The notes: generated from the sequence alone by a model not told the origin. A DNA stretch of 9,178 nucleotides from CAZVCJ01 sp964625745 (GCA_964625745.1 CAZVCJ010000159.1:1-9178); one strand, 5' to 3'. Counted from the stretch's first letter, positions 1 to 6,759 are shown. Translations and numbers: made by a program.

Positions 1-1885
1 GACCGGTATGTCCTTGTAGAGTCTTGACACACTGACCAGTCCGAATGTCCCACAATCGCACCGTCTGATCTTCACTGCTACTGGCTAGTATTTGACCATC
101 GGAATTGAAAACGATGGATCTTACGTAGTCAGTATGTCCTCTAAAAGACATAAGCTGCTTACTATCCTTGATTTGCCACAATCTGATTTCATTAGTGGCC
201 CCTACAGCAAGAACTTTTCCATTGGGACTGATTGCTAACGAAAAGACGCTACCAAAGGCTTCTGTGAAAACCGATCTAGATAGATTGGAGTAAGCAAGAT
301 TTACGTCGCGCATACTCACGCCTTGGAAATAAGCTTGCTGAATGGTAAGATGGGATAAATCAAGACCATCTAGCTCTCCCTTAAGGCATGAAAGAAGATT
401 GATCATATTTCCGCCAATGTAAGCTGGAGCGATTGGAGAACGAACTCGTATATCAGTGAGAATCCCCAACAACTTAGATTCGATATTTGATTGACTTAAA
501 CGGGCAAGCAATTTAGCCACAATCGATCTAAGAATTAGGCGAACTTGAATATCTCTGATATACTCTTTCGCTTGAGCCTTAATTAAAGCATGTGTTCTAC
601 ACAGGTCTATAACTCCAGAGTCGATCTCAATACATACTTTCTCTATCAACCGGTCGGTTACGTATTCTAAGACCACTGCTTGCAGAGTGAAATGTGGGGG
701 AATCGTCTCAATCAAAGATCTTTCTCGGAGAGACCCAAGAGATTCTTGTAATTCTCGTTGTGTGACTGGCTCTACAATATCAACTTTTAAATCATCCAAC
801 GAAACTGGTTCTCGGTTGATCATCAGCCAGTACATCATACTAATTTCAAGTCCTGACAGTCGATTAAATTGCTCATTCAAGAGATCCTGGATTTCCCCAA
901 AAGTAGTTGCACCCTGGTCTAAAAATTTGGTTATGTCACCTCCGAATTGTTCCTTTATAGTCGCGGGAACTATCTTTAATGCCAGTGGATTGCCTGCATA
1001 ATGAAAAACTAAGCGTGCCACCGCTCCGTCTGTCCCATGTAAGTTCTTGCCACTAAGGATCTTCTGGCCATCCTTTTGCCCTAGTCCACCCAACTGTATT
1101 GATCGTGTAGGCGATGTTTTACCTTCTAATAGGCTGATTTCTTTTGGCTTCTCCCGACTAGTTAACACCAAGCAACTTTTGTGAGCGGCTTCTCCAATCC
1201 TCTGAATTAGCAAGCCATAGCTCTCATATCCTGCACGATAACGACCTACACGATCGCTGACACGTAGAATTGCTTCAACATTATCGAATATTAGAAGACA
1301 GCGGTGTTCTTGCAAGTATTTAACAAGCAGAAGTATTCTATTGTCTATATTTTCTGGCAGATCAATCTCTCGTTGATTCGATAAAAATTTGATGCAGTCT
1401 CTCAATATATCCTCAAGGGGTGGTTCATTTCGCAGGTCTCGCCAAAACACATAGTCAAATTCGGCTTGAATCTGTTCCGCTACCTTCTTCGCAAGTGACG
1501 ATTTGCCAATTCCTCCTATGCCTAATATCGCTATCAATCGGCAATGTTCATCAACAATCCAGCGCTTTAGCTTACCAATATCTCTTCTCCGTCCATAGAA
1601 AATACTCACATCAGGGGACCCGTTCCAATCCTGCTGATAGAAATATTCTGATACACCTTCCACGTGAGGTTCAAGTAGACCCTGAGTATCGCGATCCTTC
1701 TCGTGTGTGTTTCGTACAGTAAGAACGATGAAGAATATTGTTAATACACCAAGTATAGGCCAGGCTATCCACAAGAAAGGTTGAAGCCAACCAGGAACTT
1801 GAGTGGTTGCTATATTGGTTATAATACCAACAGCCACCGTAATAAGTGCAAGCAAGGCATAGAAAAGTGAACGGGATTTTTTCAA
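1..1885 (-). CDS. STAND NTPase: two N-terminal membrane helices, NB-ARC/NACHT-like ATPase, WD40 repeats (3' end beyond window)
   Basis: The frame stays open from 1885 to the window edge (628 codons visible), so the C-terminus is missing. Two hydrophobic segments at residues about 6-24 and 33-56 look like a membrane hairpin. An NTPase of the NB-ARC/AP-ATPase type follows: P-loop GIGGIGKSS at 122-130, Walker B CLLIFDNVE at about 196-204 and GNPLAL at 298-303. Residues 505-540 resemble pentapeptide repeats, and WD40 repeats begin near 542, with LWDIRTGQ at 611-618. In this family the WD40 part usually senses, the NTPase oligomerises and the N-terminus acts; here the only candidate effector is the membrane hairpin. 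The start is TTG 1885, with AAAGGA eight bases upstream and no in-frame ATG or GTG before the preceding stop codon TAG. The gene is AT-rich compared with its neighbours. Its place next to a restriction-modification cassette suggests phage defence, but a signalling role is possible. Confidence 0.92.
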   Translation of the reverse strand, partial: MKKSRSLFYALLALITVAVGIITNIATTQVPGWLQPFLWIAWPILGVLTIFFIVLTVRNTHEKDRDTQGLLEPHVEGVSEYFYQQDWNGSPDVSIFYGRRRDIGKLKRWIVDEHCRLIAILGIGGIGKSSLAKKVAEQIQAEFDYVFWRDLRNEPPLEDILRDCIKFLSNQREIDLPENIDNRILLLVKYLQEHRCLLIFDNVEAILRVSDRVGRYRAGYESYGLLIQRIGEAAHKSCLVLTSREKPKEISLLEGKTSPTRSIQLGGLGQKDGQKILSGKNLHGTDGAVARLVFHYAGNPLALKIVPATIKEQFGGDITKFLDQGATTFGEIQDLLNEQFNRLSGLEISMMYWLMINREPVSLDDLKVDIVEPVTQRELQESLGSLRERSLIETIPPHFTLQAVVLEYVTDRLIEKVCIEIDSGVIDLCRTHALIKAQAKEYIRDIQVRLILRSIVAKLLARLSQSNIESKLLGILTDIRVRSPIAPAYIGGNMINLLSCLKGELDGLDLSHLTIQQAYFQGVSMRDVNLAYSNLSRSVFTEAFGSVFSLAISPNGKVLAVGATNEIRLWQIKDSKQLMSFRGHTDYVRSIVFNSDGQILASSSEDQTVRLWDIRTGQCVKTLQGHTG

Positions 1886-2002
1886 TTCCAAATTCCTTTG
1901 CGCATTCCTCGTATTACACCAAGAAGCTTTCTACTCCAACGGCATGAAGAACCTATCCAACTCTGACTGACGACAACGAAATATCAAGCCGCCCAACTAC
2001 TT

Positions 2003-2031
2003 CATATCTGGACATCTGTCCACCTAGTCAA
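2003..2031 (-). promoter_or_regulatory. Weak candidate promoter of the STAND gene with a palindrome in its spacer
   Basis: On the minus strand TTGACT (2026-2031) is followed after 17 bases by GATATG (2003-2008), a fair -35 with a poor -10. The spacer holds a palindrome, TGGACA-TC-TGTCCA at 2009-2022. It lies about 120 bases before the TTG start, so a long leader would be needed. The palindrome could be an operator or chance. Confidence 0.25.
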
Positions 2032-2051
2032 CCGATCTGGGATGTTAGGCG

Positions 2052-2127
2052 GACGTTGCTCCAATTTAGCTCCCTCGTTCGACATGCTAGGAAAAGAGCA
2101 GCTCACAGCGTGGCCATCGTCTGGTTC
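2052..2127 (-). pseudogene. Relic of a DMT/EamA transporter gene (C-terminal part)
   Basis: Bases 2087-2118 align without gaps to 4752-4783 inside the intact DMT gene: 26 of 32 are identical. The six mismatches (2088, 2091, 2094, 2097, 2100, 2103) fall exactly every third base, at third codon positions. The relic reads MATL-stop-AALFL where the intact protein has MATLWAALFL, the stop arising from TGG to TGA. Outside the core, CGAACC (2123-2128) corresponds to the Glu-Pro of the family after a one-base shift, and ELNW-like codons around 2060-2072 resemble the SLTW segment, with small insertions. The divergence pattern shows that the sequence was once translated. It is a broken remnant of a related transporter and not a fresh copy. 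Its outer limits are uncertain; the core is firm. Confidence 0.72.
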
Positions 2128-2214
2128 GCAGACGACAGCTTTCAGGACACACCGGCAACTATAGGGCGGCTCCGTCGCAAGGGGAAATGGCGCTGAATGT
2201 GAAGTAATGGAGGG

Positions 2215-3321
2215 TTAAGGCAGAAAGTCCGCCAGTGGAACACCCTTCATTGCTTCCCTGAGATAATCACGGATTTCGGAACGAGGCATTTCCACTAACG
2301 GATGCTCAAACTCCATCCTACGATTCAGGATTTCAGCCACTTCTTGAGGCCAATAGGCCATGCTCATTTGGACAATGTCACCGTCCACTTCCCGGGCCAA
2401 ATCCTTGATTCTACTGCCTCTACCTATGCGGTCAACAATAACAACAGTGGCCATGTACCAATTGGTTCGGCCTAACTCTACCTCACGAGCAAACCTTGAA
2501 ACTTTGTCCAGTGAGAGCTCAGGGTTCCCTCGGCCAATGAACCCAATATCGAAACGGGCTCCCTGTCCTGCTTGCCAGAGGGCGGTTGCGTCACTCTCTC
2601 TTCTTTCCCTCTGTGAGGATAGCCAGAACTCTCGCTCGAACCATCTCGGACCATCTAACCCCGTGAACCGAAAACCAAGGATGTGTAGCAAAGAGCCAAG
2701 AACCAACCGCTCGAAGAGCTTTCCGTAGGCTGATTTCTCTGAGCCACGTATCGTCAGAGTCTGCGCCCCAACTGTTCCAAGCAAATAAACCATGAACTTC
2801 CAGGTAATATCTGCCACGAGTTCGTCACCAAGCCGCACCTCACCACCAAGATTGCCAAACTCGGCTACGCTCTCGCGAATGACTTCCTCACATGTCGCAA
2901 TGTAACGCTCTTTATACTCCTCCAGCAGACTGGCATCGTCGCGGAGGACGTTTTGGCTGGCTTTATCTGTAAGGCCAAGCGCCCACTGGGCCACCCATCT
3001 CTCAGATTTAGATAGACTGCCATGCTCAAGAATCCTGGCGGCAATGCTCGGAAGCTGCTCAATGAAGCCTGGATGAATGGCAGCACCTTTGAAAAGCATG
3101 GATACCGTAGCGGCATTTAGAGCAGCCAATCTACGGCGTGTCAGCATCTCAGTAGAATCTCGCAGGTTTCTGCCCGATAGAACATCAAAGACCACCGTTC
3201 TAACAGCTTCCACGCCTATCCTTCTCACCAGGTCGGTGCCGCTGGAATCAAGCAGACTGAGGGATTCTTCGCTCATCAATTCGGTCAGGCTCGTGATTGG
3301 TGGGGTCTGCGATTCGCTCAT
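2215..3321 (-). CDS. Type II restriction endonuclease, probably CfrBI-like
   Basis: A 368-residue soluble protein encoded 31 bases after the DNA methyltransferase gene, in the usual place for the partner nuclease. The second half looks like a PD-(D/E)XK core: a helix KLFERLVLGSLL at about 201-212, then GARFDIGFIGRGNPELSLD at about 254-272 with a candidate catalytic Asp258. FAREVELGR follows at about 277-285, where Glu280/Glu282 would replace the usual E-X-K. The ESDATALW stretch at 242-249 together with RFDIGFIGRGN looks to me like the CfrBI family (cutting CCWWGG), but that is from memory. The N-terminal 200 residues are helical and unassigned. The start is ATG 3321 with AGGGTGA about six bases upstream. 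It would cut unmethylated DNA at sites protected by the neighbouring methyltransferase. A nuclease role is likely; the exact family and target are less sure. Confidence 0.8.
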   Translation of the reverse strand: MSESQTPPITSLTELMSEESLSLLDSSGTDLVRRIGVEAVRTVVFDVLSGRNLRDSTEMLTRRRLAALNAATVSMLFKGAAIHPGFIEQLPSIAARILEHGSLSKSERWVAQWALGLTDKASQNVLRDDASLLEEYKERYIATCEEVIRESVAEFGNLGGEVRLGDELVADITWKFMVYLLGTVGAQTLTIRGSEKSAYGKLFERLVLGSLLHILGFRFTGLDGPRWFEREFWLSSQRERRESDATALWQAGQGARFDIGFIGRGNPELSLDKVSRFAREVELGRTNWYMATVVIVDRIGRGSRIKDLAREVDGDIVQMSMAYWPQEVAEILNRRMEFEHPLVEMPRSEIRDYLREAMKGVPLADFLP

Positions 3322-3352
3322 CGAATTTCACCCTGCGCTCGTTTCATCTTGC

Positions 3353-4552
3353 TCATAGAAGCATGTCATCAACAGAAATAGGCGGACAATTAAGCAATAA
3401 AACATCCTGGGCTTCTCTCTTACCCAGCCACATCTTTGCCCGCCGACAGATTTCCCGTGCATATTCGGGATCAACCTCAATTAACACAAAGCGTCTACCC
3501 AGCTTGGCAGCAGCTTGCCCCACCGTACCTATGCCAGCAAAGGGATCAAGGACAACGTCATCTGTAAAAGAGTAGTAAGTGATGACCTTTGCTGCGAGTT
3601 CCTCGGGGAACACGGCCGGATGGTCTTTGTCATAGGCTGGCTTGATTCGCCAGATATTGGTCGTTTCATATCCATCAGGTATTTTCGAAGCCTGCACTAA
3701 ATCCTGTTTCGGATGTGCCCGAATATTCCAATCTATTAGACGATCCGTGTGCTTTCGGTACACGAGAACATACTCGGTGACGGGAACTGGTTTGTATTGC
3801 AGTGGATTTCGATCTGCTGCGAACCTACGACCTCTTCCCGTTGCCCAACCAGCCCCTTCGGGCTTTTCCCAGATGATGTCATCAATGAAATCGAACCCTT
3901 CCTCAACGAATAATCTATGCATATCGAATGGGACAGCAATCCTCTTTGAAGACTCATTCCTACTCGTTCGACGCACCAGAACGGGCGATACGTTCATGAC
4001 AAAGAATCGCCCCTCATTCAGAACCCGATGACAAAGTTGGACCACCTTGCGTATTTTCAGAAGATACTCTTCGTAGGTGATATACTCTGTGTATTCGGGT
4101 CTTGCATTGTAATATGGCGGCGATGTGAAGATGAGATCAACAGACTCCTCTGGGAAATCCTGCAGAATCTCCTCGGCATCTCCACAAGCTATTGTGTTTC
4201 TCAAAGCTGAGATCTTATAGAGCTTGTTTCGAGGTTTGCTCCTTCTCGCAGCCCCCCTCTTCCTCAACAGCCGCCTTTCAAGAATATCCTTGGAAGTTGT
4301 CTTGTCTTCGCAAATCAAGGATGTTCGTGCGTCAATGACCATTTCCCCAACTCTTACCCGTTGGTCTCTCCCCACAAGCGAAACACGCCACACATGATAC
4401 CTATCATCTATTTCCGGCAATCCAAAAGCTATGGCATTCTCTAACCCCACTGTCTTGAGCCAGACTTGCCCAACCTTGCGAGCATCTTCCACCGTGAGGA
4501 CTTTGTAATCTCTCTGTTCAGCAACTGTCCTGGTTGAATTTGTCATCTTCAC
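3353..4552 (-). CDS. Beta-class DNA methyltransferase of the restriction-modification pair (N4-cytosine or N6-adenine)
   Basis: It transfers a methyl group from S-adenosylmethionine to an exocyclic amino group in DNA. Motif IV TSPPYYN is at residues 143-149 and the SAM-binding motif I DPFAGIGTVGQA at 336-347. The order IV, then target recognition, then I defines the beta class. SPPY favours N4-cytosine but does not exclude N6-adenine. The middle region (AGWATGRGRRFAADRN, about 234-249) probably belongs to the target-recognition part. Residues 1-100 form an extra domain (see findings). Two starts are possible: GTG 4552 and ATG 4546. The GAGGG upstream is four bases from GTG and ten from ATG, so ATG is slightly favoured. 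The gene lies first in the pair, which lets methylation precede nuclease production. No C-protein gene is present. If the partner is CfrBI-like, the target may be CCWWGG. Confidence 0.94.
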   Translation of the reverse strand: MKMTNSTRTVAEQRDYKVLTVEDARKVGQVWLKTVGLENAIAFGLPEIDDRYHVWRVSLVGRDQRVRVGEMVIDARTSLICEDKTTSKDILERRLLRKRGAARRSKPRNKLYKISALRNTIACGDAEEILQDFPEESVDLIFTSPPYYNARPEYTEYITYEEYLLKIRKVVQLCHRVLNEGRFFVMNVSPVLVRRTSRNESSKRIAVPFDMHRLFVEEGFDFIDDIIWEKPEGAGWATGRGRRFAADRNPLQYKPVPVTEYVLVYRKHTDRLIDWNIRAHPKQDLVQASKIPDGYETTNIWRIKPAYDKDHPAVFPEELAAKVITYYSFTDDVVLDPFAGIGTVGQAAAKLGRRFVLIEVDPEYAREICRRAKMWLGKREAQDVLLLNCPPISVDDMLL

Positions 4553-4588
4553 GAGTCCCTCTACTGCAACAGGCTAGTCAGTGGCCCA

Positions 4589-4617
4589 AGTTTACACTAG
4601 AAGAACGGGATAGTCAA
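4589..4617 (-). promoter_or_regulatory. Candidate sigma-70 promoter of the restriction-modification pair
   Basis: On the minus strand TTGACT (4612-4617, 5 of 6 to consensus) and TAAACT (4589-4594, 4 of 6) are 17 bases apart. The predicted start near 4582 leaves a leader of about 30 bases before the methyltransferase. It falls in the 125-base gap after the transporter gene, so the pair can be expressed independently of its neighbours. Confidence 0.5.
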
Positions 4618-4677
4618 GTGAGGAGCCACCTAACTAATTACGTAACCCGCCGCAGGTGCAAACAAGCGCCCGCGCGC

Positions 4678-5568
4678 CTATCTCTGCAACGCAACCACCC
4701 CTGCTATCACCAGCGCACCCCCAACGATCTGCGGCCAGGTCAGCGATTCGCCCAGAAAGAGGGCGGCCCACAGCGTGGCCATCACCGGCTCGATGGTGGC
4801 CAAGATGGTTGCCACTGTTGCTTCCAGGAAACGCAAGCCAGAGGCGAACAGTGTGTGGCCAGCCAGTGTAGGCACCAACGCCAGGATCACCAGCCACAAT
4901 GCTGCGCCAGGTTGAGCAAAGGCGGATACCATGCGCGATGGTGATTGTGTGGCCAACAGGAACAACGCGCCGGCGGCAAAGGCGTAGGTGATAATCGTCC
5001 AGAAGCTATAGCGCTTCAGCGCTCGCCGAATGAAGATACTATACAACCCATAGAGCACGCCACTGGCCAGCCCCCACAGCAGTCCCACCACGTTCAAGGA
5101 CAGGAATTGCGCGTCGAAGATATGCACGATCAGCGCCACCCCTGTGGTCGTCAACAGAAGAGCTATTCCCTTTTGCCGGTTGATCCGCTCACCCAGGAGA
5201 GGCCAGGCGAACAGCGCGGCCCAGGCTGGCGCCGTGTAGTTGAGCACAACCGCCACCCCAACGTCAATCAACGACACGGCGTACGCCCAGCTAGCCTGGA
5301 GCAACGCCATGCAGACGAGGCCAAACAGCAGAAAGAAAGGGATGTCGCGGGCTCGGATGCGCAACAGTTTCCGGTCTCGCACCCCCAAAAAGCCAAATAG
5401 CATCAGCGCCGCCAGAGCGGTCCGCACCGCCACAACGGTGAGCGGCTGCAGACCATAACCCTGGACCAAATGCTTGATAAGTACACCGCTGGTTGCGAAT
5501 AGGGAGCCCGCCAGCAGAACAGAAATCGTGCCCGCCCGCGGCCCTTTTAGCCGACTCGTATCCTTCAC
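4678..5568 (-). CDS. DMT superfamily (EamA) transporter
   Basis: A 296-residue integral membrane protein of the drug/metabolite transporter superfamily. It has two EamA repeats at about 14-148 and 157-294, each with about five hydrophobic helices. The second repeat ends in the typical ATIEPVMATLWAALFLGE (about 257-274). Members export metabolites such as amino acids or take up small organic compounds by secondary transport; the substrate cannot be read from sequence. The start is GTG 5568: an in-frame TAA lies two codons upstream and no ATG or GTG follows early, yet there is no clear Shine-Dalgarno, so expression may be low or coupled. It lies 55 bases after the GntR gene, with a possible terminator between. 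A link to methylamine metabolism is positional only. A relic of a related gene lies at 2052-2127. Confidence 0.94.
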   Translation of the reverse strand: MKDTSRLKGPRAGTISVLLAGSLFATSGVLIKHLVQGYGLQPLTVVAVRTALAALMLFGFLGVRDRKLLRIRARDIPFFLLFGLVCMALLQASWAYAVSLIDVGVAVVLNYTAPAWAALFAWPLLGERINRQKGIALLLTTTGVALIVHIFDAQFLSLNVVGLLWGLASGVLYGLYSIFIRRALKRYSFWTIITYAFAAGALFLLATQSPSRMVSAFAQPGAALWLVILALVPTLAGHTLFASGLRFLEATVATILATIEPVMATLWAALFLGESLTWPQIVGGALVIAGVVALQR

Positions 5569-5581
5569 AGCTTAGAGACAC

Positions 5582-5616
5582 AAAAAGGCAGGCCTCGGCG
5601 CTTGCCGGGCACTGCC
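5582..5616 (-). terminator. Possible Rho-independent terminator after the GntR gene
   Basis: On the minus strand GGCAG (5612-5616) pairs with CTGCC (5587-5591). A second short stem (CGGC/GCCG) lies inside after an internal loop, and five T follow at once (5582-5586). The stem is short and interrupted, so partial read-through into the transporter gene is plausible. Confidence 0.4.
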
Positions 5617-5623
5617 CTGACGC

Positions 5624-6247
5624 TTACAACGCAGCTTTAATCTCCTGTTGAAATTGGGTGACGTGCTGCTGGACGAGCGCTTCCGCCCGCGCCCCATCCC
5701 CAGCCTTCAGTGCCTCAGCGACTCCTCGGTGCTGTTCTATCGCTCCGCGCACATCGTTGAGGCGATCCAGGGCCAGATGCCAAAGGCGTAAACTCGGGGC
5801 ATAGAGACGCTCCAAAGTCTCGGCCAGGAATTCGTTGTCCGCAGCCTGGTACAGCAAGGCGTGGAAGCGTTCATCAATGGCCATCAAAGCTTCAACATCC
5901 CCATTCTGCACCTGCCCCAGGTGCAGGAGTATCGCCTCCATCTGCGCGATTTGCTCCTCGGTGATCCGCTGAGCCGCCAGCCTGGCACAGAAACCCTCCA
6001 GGAGCATCCGCACTTCGAAGATCTTCTGCAGGTCGGTGATTTTAATATTGGCCACGAACATCCCCCGCCGAGGAACGATGTCCACCAAACCTTCGGCCGC
6101 AAGCCGGAGCAACGCTTCGCGGATCGGTGTGCGTCCCAACTCGAGCTCCTCCATCAGGGCCTGTTCGTTAATCACCGAAAAGGGCGGGAGTTCCAGAGTG
6201 ACTATTTTCTCTTTGATGAGGTGGTAAGCTTTCTCACTGAGTCGCAC
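5624..6247 (-). CDS. GntR-family transcriptional regulator, FadR/FCD subfamily
   Basis: A 207-residue DNA-binding regulator. The N-terminal winged helix covers residues about 1-68, with recognition helix LGRTPIREALLRLAAEGLV (37-55) and wing VPRRGMFV (58-65). An all-helical FCD ligand domain covers about 72-205. Asp125, His129, His173 and His195 fit the Asp/His metal site that many FCD proteins use to hold a carboxylate-bearing ligand. The start is GTG 6247 with GAGGAG five bases upstream. A strong promoter and a palindrome at the expected transcription start (6269-6290) suggest autoregulation. Its targets could include the adjacent transporter gene or the methyltransferase pair, which is not proven. 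Betaines and carnitine carry carboxylates, so such a ligand would suit both the FCD domain and the methyltransferase; this is inference. Confidence 0.96.
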   Translation of the reverse strand: MRLSEKAYHLIKEKIVTLELPPFSVINEQALMEELELGRTPIREALLRLAAEGLVDIVPRRGMFVANIKITDLQKIFEVRMLLEGFCARLAAQRITEEQIAQMEAILLHLGQVQNGDVEALMAIDERFHALLYQAADNEFLAETLERLYAPSLRLWHLALDRLNDVRGAIEQHRGVAEALKAGDGARAEALVQQHVTQFQQEIKAAL

Positions 6248-6268
6248 AGCCGCTCCTCGTCATTAGCA

Positions 6269-6290
6269 TATCGGTGATATATCTGCGATA
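6269..6290. promoter_or_regulatory. Palindromic operator candidate for the GntR regulator
   Basis: Arms TATCG (6269-6273) and CGATA (6286-6290) flank the symmetric centre GATATATC (6276-6283). Eighteen of 22 positions are symmetric, the exceptions being GT at 6274-6275 against TG at 6284-6285. It covers about +1 to +22 of the transcript predicted from the promoter just upstream, an effective position for repression, and lies between promoter and start codon of the regulator gene. Confidence 0.6.
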
Positions 6291-6297
6291 CATTTCG

Positions 6298-6326
6298 ATT
6301 ATGCCACACTTCGCCTGACTTGTCAA
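6298..6326 (-). promoter_or_regulatory. Sigma-70 promoter of the GntR gene
   Basis: On the minus strand a perfect -35 TTGACA (6321-6326) and -10 CATAAT (6298-6303, 5 of 6) are separated by 17 bases. The predicted start is near 6291, directly at the edge of the palindromic operator candidate. The leader to GTG 6247 is about 44 bases. Confidence 0.75.
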
Positions 6327-6353
6327 ATCCCTGCGTGGATGGAGAAGCGGTGT

Positions 6354-6515
6354 GTTTCACTTTGGGAGCGAGACCGAGGGCCGGCCCAGTCTGTCATTGC
6401 GAGGAGCGCTTTTTGCGACGCCTGTCCTGAGCTTGTCGAAGGGAAGCAATCTCCAAATGCAGGGGGGGAGATTGCTTCGCCTCGCTCGCAATGACACTTG
6501 CCCCAAAACTGAAAT
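6354..6515. repeat. Palindromic MITE-like element with a nested second repeat
   Basis: The core at 6392-6496 has perfect 12-base terminal inverted repeats, TGTCATTGCGAG (6392-6403) and CTCGCAATGACA (6485-6496). It also has a perfect inner pair, GAAGCAATCTCC (6443-6454) and GGAGATTGCTTC (6467-6478). Weaker outer arms (6354-6372 and 6497-6515, 14 of 19 complementary) may extend it. There is no transposase. The left half carries about 23 extra bases including CCTGAGCTTGTCGAAGG (6425-6441), a motif I know as a dispersed repeat in other genomes. It appears to be inserted between TIR and inner arm, making the hairpin lopsided. The mttB relic ends exactly at its edge. Confidence 0.7.
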
Positions 6516-6516
6516 G

Positions 6517-6759
6517 CACCTCGTGGATCAGGTTGGTGCCGCTGAACCTGGCCATCAGCACGGACAGTATGGCTTCCAGGGCTGCCTGTTCATCCATGAC
6601 CCTGGCGTCGGAGCAGCCCGCGTATCCCCAGGTGGGGATGCCGTACCAGCAGCGACATCACCAAGCCACTGGTCATGGCGATCGGAGCGGCGCCGCCCAT
6701 GAGCAACCCTGGGGCTGGTATTCGGCCCTGAGTAACAGCTTGTCCACACTGACTGTTTT
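6517..6759 (-). pseudogene. Remnant of a second MttB-family methyltransferase gene
   Basis: Three pieces in three frames follow the order of the MttB family. Bases 6721-6759 read KTVSVDKLLLRAE, matching SVDKVLFCAE at residues 219-228 of the intact neighbour. About 6641-6709 reads GLLMGGAAPIAMTSG..., matching its PNTGGGGPITLAG region (about 239-251). Bases 6517-6645 encode 43 residues from YGIPTWGYAG to NLIHEV, aligning without gaps to intact residues 313-355 with 19 identities. About 60 residues between the second and third piece are gone, and both ends of the gene are missing. The low identity shows a diverged paralogue, not a recent duplicate. It ends where the palindromic repeat begins, so insertion or recombination at that repeat may have destroyed it. 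Confidence 0.85.

Larger units (their letters stand above)
1886..2214. other. Intergenic gap between endonuclease and STAND gene
   Basis: This 329-base gap holds no intact gene. It contains the transporter-gene relic (2052-2127), the candidate promoter with its internal palindrome (2003-2031), a small six-pair hairpin at 2117-2135 without a T-tract, and the ribosome binding site of the STAND gene just above 1885. Nothing recognisable was seen in 2136-2214. Confidence 0.7.

Noticed and set aside
687..1001. Plus-strand open frame of 104 codons
   Set aside because: It is antisense to the STAND gene, whose motifs are clear; no plausible protein features.
1991..2050. Integron attC-like pair: GCCCAAC (1991-1997) and GTTAGGC (2044-2050), 60 bases apart
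   Set aside because: The ends fit RYYYAAC and GTTRRRY, but the inner L-type arms are not complementary and the central palindrome is off-centre. No integrase or cassette array is seen.
2117..2135. Hairpin TCGTCT/AGACGA as terminator of the endonuclease gene
   Set aside because: Only six pairs, no T-tract after it on the minus strand, and it overlaps the transporter relic.
4945..5400. Plus-strand open frame of 151 codons
   Set aside because: Antisense to the transporter gene; rich in Gln, Arg and Pro as expected from the reverse of membrane-helix codons.
6394..6597. A 67-codon minus-strand frame as a small gene
   Set aside because: Its first part is the mttB relic and its tail is translated palindromic repeat, so it is not an independent gene.
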